Shown piece after piece: positions 62,398-64,000 of a stretch of DNA of 64,000 bases. This stretch comes from Actinomadura flavalba DSM 45200. Its GTDB lineage: Bacteria > Actinomycetota > Actinomycetes > Streptosporangiales > Streptosporangiaceae. The stretch is taken from NCBI RefSeq assembly GCF_000374305.1, contig NZ_KB894093.1:558001-622000 (forward strand), given 5' to 3'. The notes under the pieces are model-generated. The model was not told where the DNA came from, did not search any database, and worked only from the letters and a program-made list of their open reading frames with translations. The translations under genes and the position numbers were made by a program. Position 1 is the first letter of the stretch; every line of letters begins with the position of its first letter.

Positions 62398-63102
62398 ATG
62401 ACGGCCGTTCTTCCGCCCGTGTACGGCGTGCTCGGCTCCGCCCTGCACCGCCGCGCCGCGCAGCGTTTCGACGGCACCCTCCACCTGGACGGCGAACCCG
62501 GCGGAACCGTGACCATGCGGGACGGGCTCGTCGTCGCGGCCACCACGCCCGTCTCCCCCGGCCCCGAATCCCTGCTGCTGCGCTCCGGACACGTCACCGC
62601 CGAGGACTGGACGCGCGCCTTCACCGCCGGCGCGCCCGACGGGCGGCTCGCCGCCGAACTCGTCGCGCGCGGGCTCGTCGGAGCGGCGGGCGTCCAGGTG
62701 GTCGCCCGCGCGGCCGCCGCCGACGCCGTGTTCGCGATGGCCCTCTACGGCGTCCGCACCTGCACCGCGCGCCCGTTCGACGGCAGCGAACCCGACCTCG
62801 TCCTGCCCGCCGAACCGGGCCTGGACGGCGACCACCTCGCCCGCGAGACCGTCCGGAGGCTGGAGGCCGCCGACGTCTGGGCCGCGCGGGGTCTCACGGT
62901 GCGAGCCCGGCCCGTCCCGGCGCCCGATCCGCCGGACCGTCCGCTGCGGCCGGAGCGGCGCGAGCTGCTGGACCGGCTCAACGGGCGCCGCACCGCCCGC
63001 GACCTGGCCTTCACCCTCGGCCGGGGCCTGTTCGCCGTCCTCACCGACCTGGCCGACCTCGCCCGGGACGGCTTCGTCGCCCACGGCCCGCCCGGCCGCT
63101 GA
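62398..63102 (+). CDS. DUF4388 (PATAN-like) domain protein
   Basis: 234 residues. The first 80 residues fit the DUF4388 pattern: ALHRRAAQRFDGTLHLDGEP, then MRDGLVVAATTPVSPGPESLLLRSG. The remainder is helical, Arg/Ala-rich, and ends LLDRLNGRRTARDLAFTLGRG, reminiscent of winged-helix linkers in these proteins. It is divergent from the roadblock pair (152 bp), a common neighbourhood. Such proteins are linked to small-GTPase and two-component signalling; the exact role is unknown. Confidence 0.78.
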   Translation: MTAVLPPVYGVLGSALHRRAAQRFDGTLHLDGEPGGTVTMRDGLVVAATTPVSPGPESLLLRSGHVTAEDWTRAFTAGAPDGRLAAELVARGLVGAAGVQVVARAAAADAVFAMALYGVRTCTARPFDGSEPDLVLPAEPGLDGDHLARETVRRLEAADVWAARGLTVRARPVPAPDPPDRPLRPERRELLDRLNGRRTARDLAFTLGRGLFAVLTDLADLARDGFVAHGPPGR

Positions 63103-63113
63103 GACGCGAAAAA

Positions 63114-63155
63114 AGCGGGCCCCGGCCTCGGGGGGATGGGCCGGGACCCGCCGTC
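63114..63155. terminator. Bidirectional hairpin terminator
   Basis: GCGGGCCCCGGCC pairs with GGCCGGGACCCGC around a GC-rich loop, and an A run (63109-63114) precedes it, giving T residues on the minus strand. It separates the convergent DUF4388 and WXG100 genes. Confidence 0.7.
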
Positions 63156-63172
63156 GGTGGGGCGGTTCGCGT

Positions 63173-63442
63173 CTAGCGGGTGGCCGCCTCGATGTTCTGC
63201 TGGGAGCGCTTGATGTCCTGGCTGCCCTGCTCCAGGGCGACCGCCATCTTGTCGAAGGACGCCTTGGCCTCGGCCCACGTCGAGCGGAAGCGGTCGGCGC
63301 CGGGGCCCCACCAGCTGTTCGTGCTGCTGACCGTGCGGCCGTTGAGGTCCTTGATCAGCGCGTCGAGGTTCTTGGCGTGCTTGCTGAAGATGCGGGAGAG
63401 CTCCTCCAGCTCACCGATGCTGGCTCCGCGCCTGTCGCTCAT
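63173..63442 (-). CDS. WXG100 family protein
   Basis: 89 residues. A helical hairpin with the WxG turn in the middle (SWWGPGADRFRSTWAEAK), flanked by helix 1 (LEELSRIFSKHAKNLDALIKDL) and helix 2 (ASFDKMAVALEQGSQDIKRS). WXG100 proteins are secreted by type VII secretion systems. The YxxxD/E export signal is not visible at the very C-terminus, so export may depend on a partner. It may be handled by the EccC-type protein encoded 1.7 kb away. Confidence 0.87.
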   Translation of the reverse strand: MSDRRGASIGELEELSRIFSKHAKNLDALIKDLNGRTVSSTNSWWGPGADRFRSTWAEAKASFDKMAVALEQGSQDIKRSQQNIEAATR

Positions 63443-63622
63443 CGCCTCGACCCTTTCGATCGCCTCTTCGCGGGAACGTTCTCTCAGGTCTTGCCCGTGT
63501 GCAGAATGGCGTCAGCCTACGCCGCACCGATCGCGTAAAGCCAGACGTGCGGGGGGCTCAATGGACCCGAACCGGTCCGTTTCGCCCCGGTTCTCCTGTC
63601 CGGAACCGGTCAGGGACGGGAG

Positions 63623-64000
63623 TCAGCGGGACGGGTTCGGCGGATCGTTGAGGGGACGGTCGCCCGGGTCGAGCAGGCCCTCCCGGACGAGGACGATGCG
63701 CTCGCGCGTCGTCGTGAACTCGAAACGGCGGCGGACCGACTGCACGAGCCGTCCCTCCCCGAACCGCATCTCGGTGTTCTCGACGGCCTCCAGCACGATC
63801 AGCCCGCCCTCGCGCACGGCCCGCGCCCGCTCCAGCCGCGTCTTGGCGGCGGTGTAGGCGGGACCGCCCTCGACCGGGGCGCGGCCCCGGTTCTCCAGCG
63901 CCCGCACGGCGCGTTCCTGGCCGCGCGCGACCTCCGGGGAGATGCGCACGCCGAGCACCTGCGCGGGCGGGCGGCGGTCGCGGCGGGACTGGCGGACGAG
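63623..64000 (-). CDS. Protein of unknown function, C-terminal part (continues past window)
   Basis: At least 125 codons ending at 63623 are open to the window edge. The visible part is charged and helical (ARGQERAVRALENRGRAP, AKTRLERARAVREGG), then beta-like (LIVLEAVENTEMRFGEGRL, RRRFEFTTTRERIVLV) and ends Pro-rich. I do not recognise it. Its place upstream of the WXG100 gene on the same strand suggests a secretion-linked role. Confidence 0.7.
   Translation of the reverse strand, partial: LVRQSRRDRRPPAQVLGVRISPEVARGQERAVRALENRGRAPVEGGPAYTAAKTRLERARAVREGGLIVLEAVENTEMRFGEGRLVQSVRRRFEFTTTRERIVLVREGLLDPGDRPLNDPPNPSR

Overview
This is a gene-dense, very GC-rich actinobacterial chromosome segment. 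The gene content (trehalose treX-treY-treZ operon, Tad pilus locus, WXG100 protein with an EccC-like ATPase, LysM-BTAD regulator, acyl-CoA carboxylase beta and epsilon subunits, roadblock and DUF4388 proteins, and a DUF2637-type relic of an actinomycete integrative element) points to a filamentous actinomycete. Actinomadura, Streptosporangiales or Streptomyces relatives fit best; the genus is inferred. Most starts were chosen from Shine-Dalgarno (SD) spacing and from 4-bp ATGA/GTGA overlaps, which are common here. No tRNA, rRNA or CRISPR array was seen.

Region 1 (1-8.5 kb) is an envelope-polymer or phospho-polyol cluster. On the minus strand it carries a glycosyltransferase (cut by the window edge), a CDP-alcohol phosphotransferase, an sn-glycerol-1-phosphate dehydrogenase homologue, a LicC-like nucleotidyltransferase, a small membrane protein, and a protein joining a degenerate nucleotidyltransferase domain to a second CDP-alcohol phosphotransferase. 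On the plus strand are an IspD/TarI-type cytidylyltransferase and a glycerophosphodiester phosphodiesterase. An ExoA-like glycosyltransferase and an LCP (LytR-CpsA-Psr) ligase follow, consistent with making a polymer and attaching it to the wall. A large AAA/LuxR regulator ends at 12.6 kb.

Region 2 (12.7-18.5 kb) is a decayed integrative element lodged in the 3' end of an acyl-CoA dehydrogenase gene. A 73-bp direct repeat flanks it (12685-12757 and 18419-18491) and restores the gene end, including the catalytic-Glu codon. Inside are a ribbon-helix-helix repressor with two likely operators, a Cys-pair protein, a wrecked DUF2637 gene, a large antitoxin-like protein with a PIN toxin, a frameshifted CxxC gene and the C-terminal stub of a tyrosine integrase. 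A 17-bp repeat near both ends may be arm-type integrase sites.

Region 3 (18.4-47 kb) is mostly housekeeping and metabolism: acyl-CoA dehydrogenase, UDP-glucose dehydrogenase, Uma2 nuclease plus a deleted paralogue, CoA-binding protein, purK-purE, GtrA, a two-component system, the trehalose operon, bacterioferritin-associated ferredoxin and bacterioferritin behind an IdeR-like iron box, MFS/LysR pair, adenylate cyclase, biotin ligase, enoyl-CoA hydratase, PEP carboxylase, propionyl-CoA carboxylase beta with epsilon, an NYN nuclease and a beta-propeller lipoprotein. Biotin ligase, PEP carboxylase and the carboxylase subunits fit a C3/C4 anaplerotic and acyl-CoA carboxylation theme. A tandem array at 46.8-47.24 kb looks like repeated copies of the 3'-3' junction between the lipoprotein gene and the next gene.

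Region 4 (47.2-64 kb) holds a minus-strand Tad/Flp pilus operon (CpaB, TadZ, TadA, TadB, TadC, Flp, three TadE-like pseudopilins) ending in a LysM-BTAD membrane protein. Divergent from it is a three-ATPase EccC-type protein fused to ubiquitin-like and FHA-like domains. Two roadblock-like proteins, a DUF4388 protein, a WXG100 protein and a truncated unknown gene finish the window.
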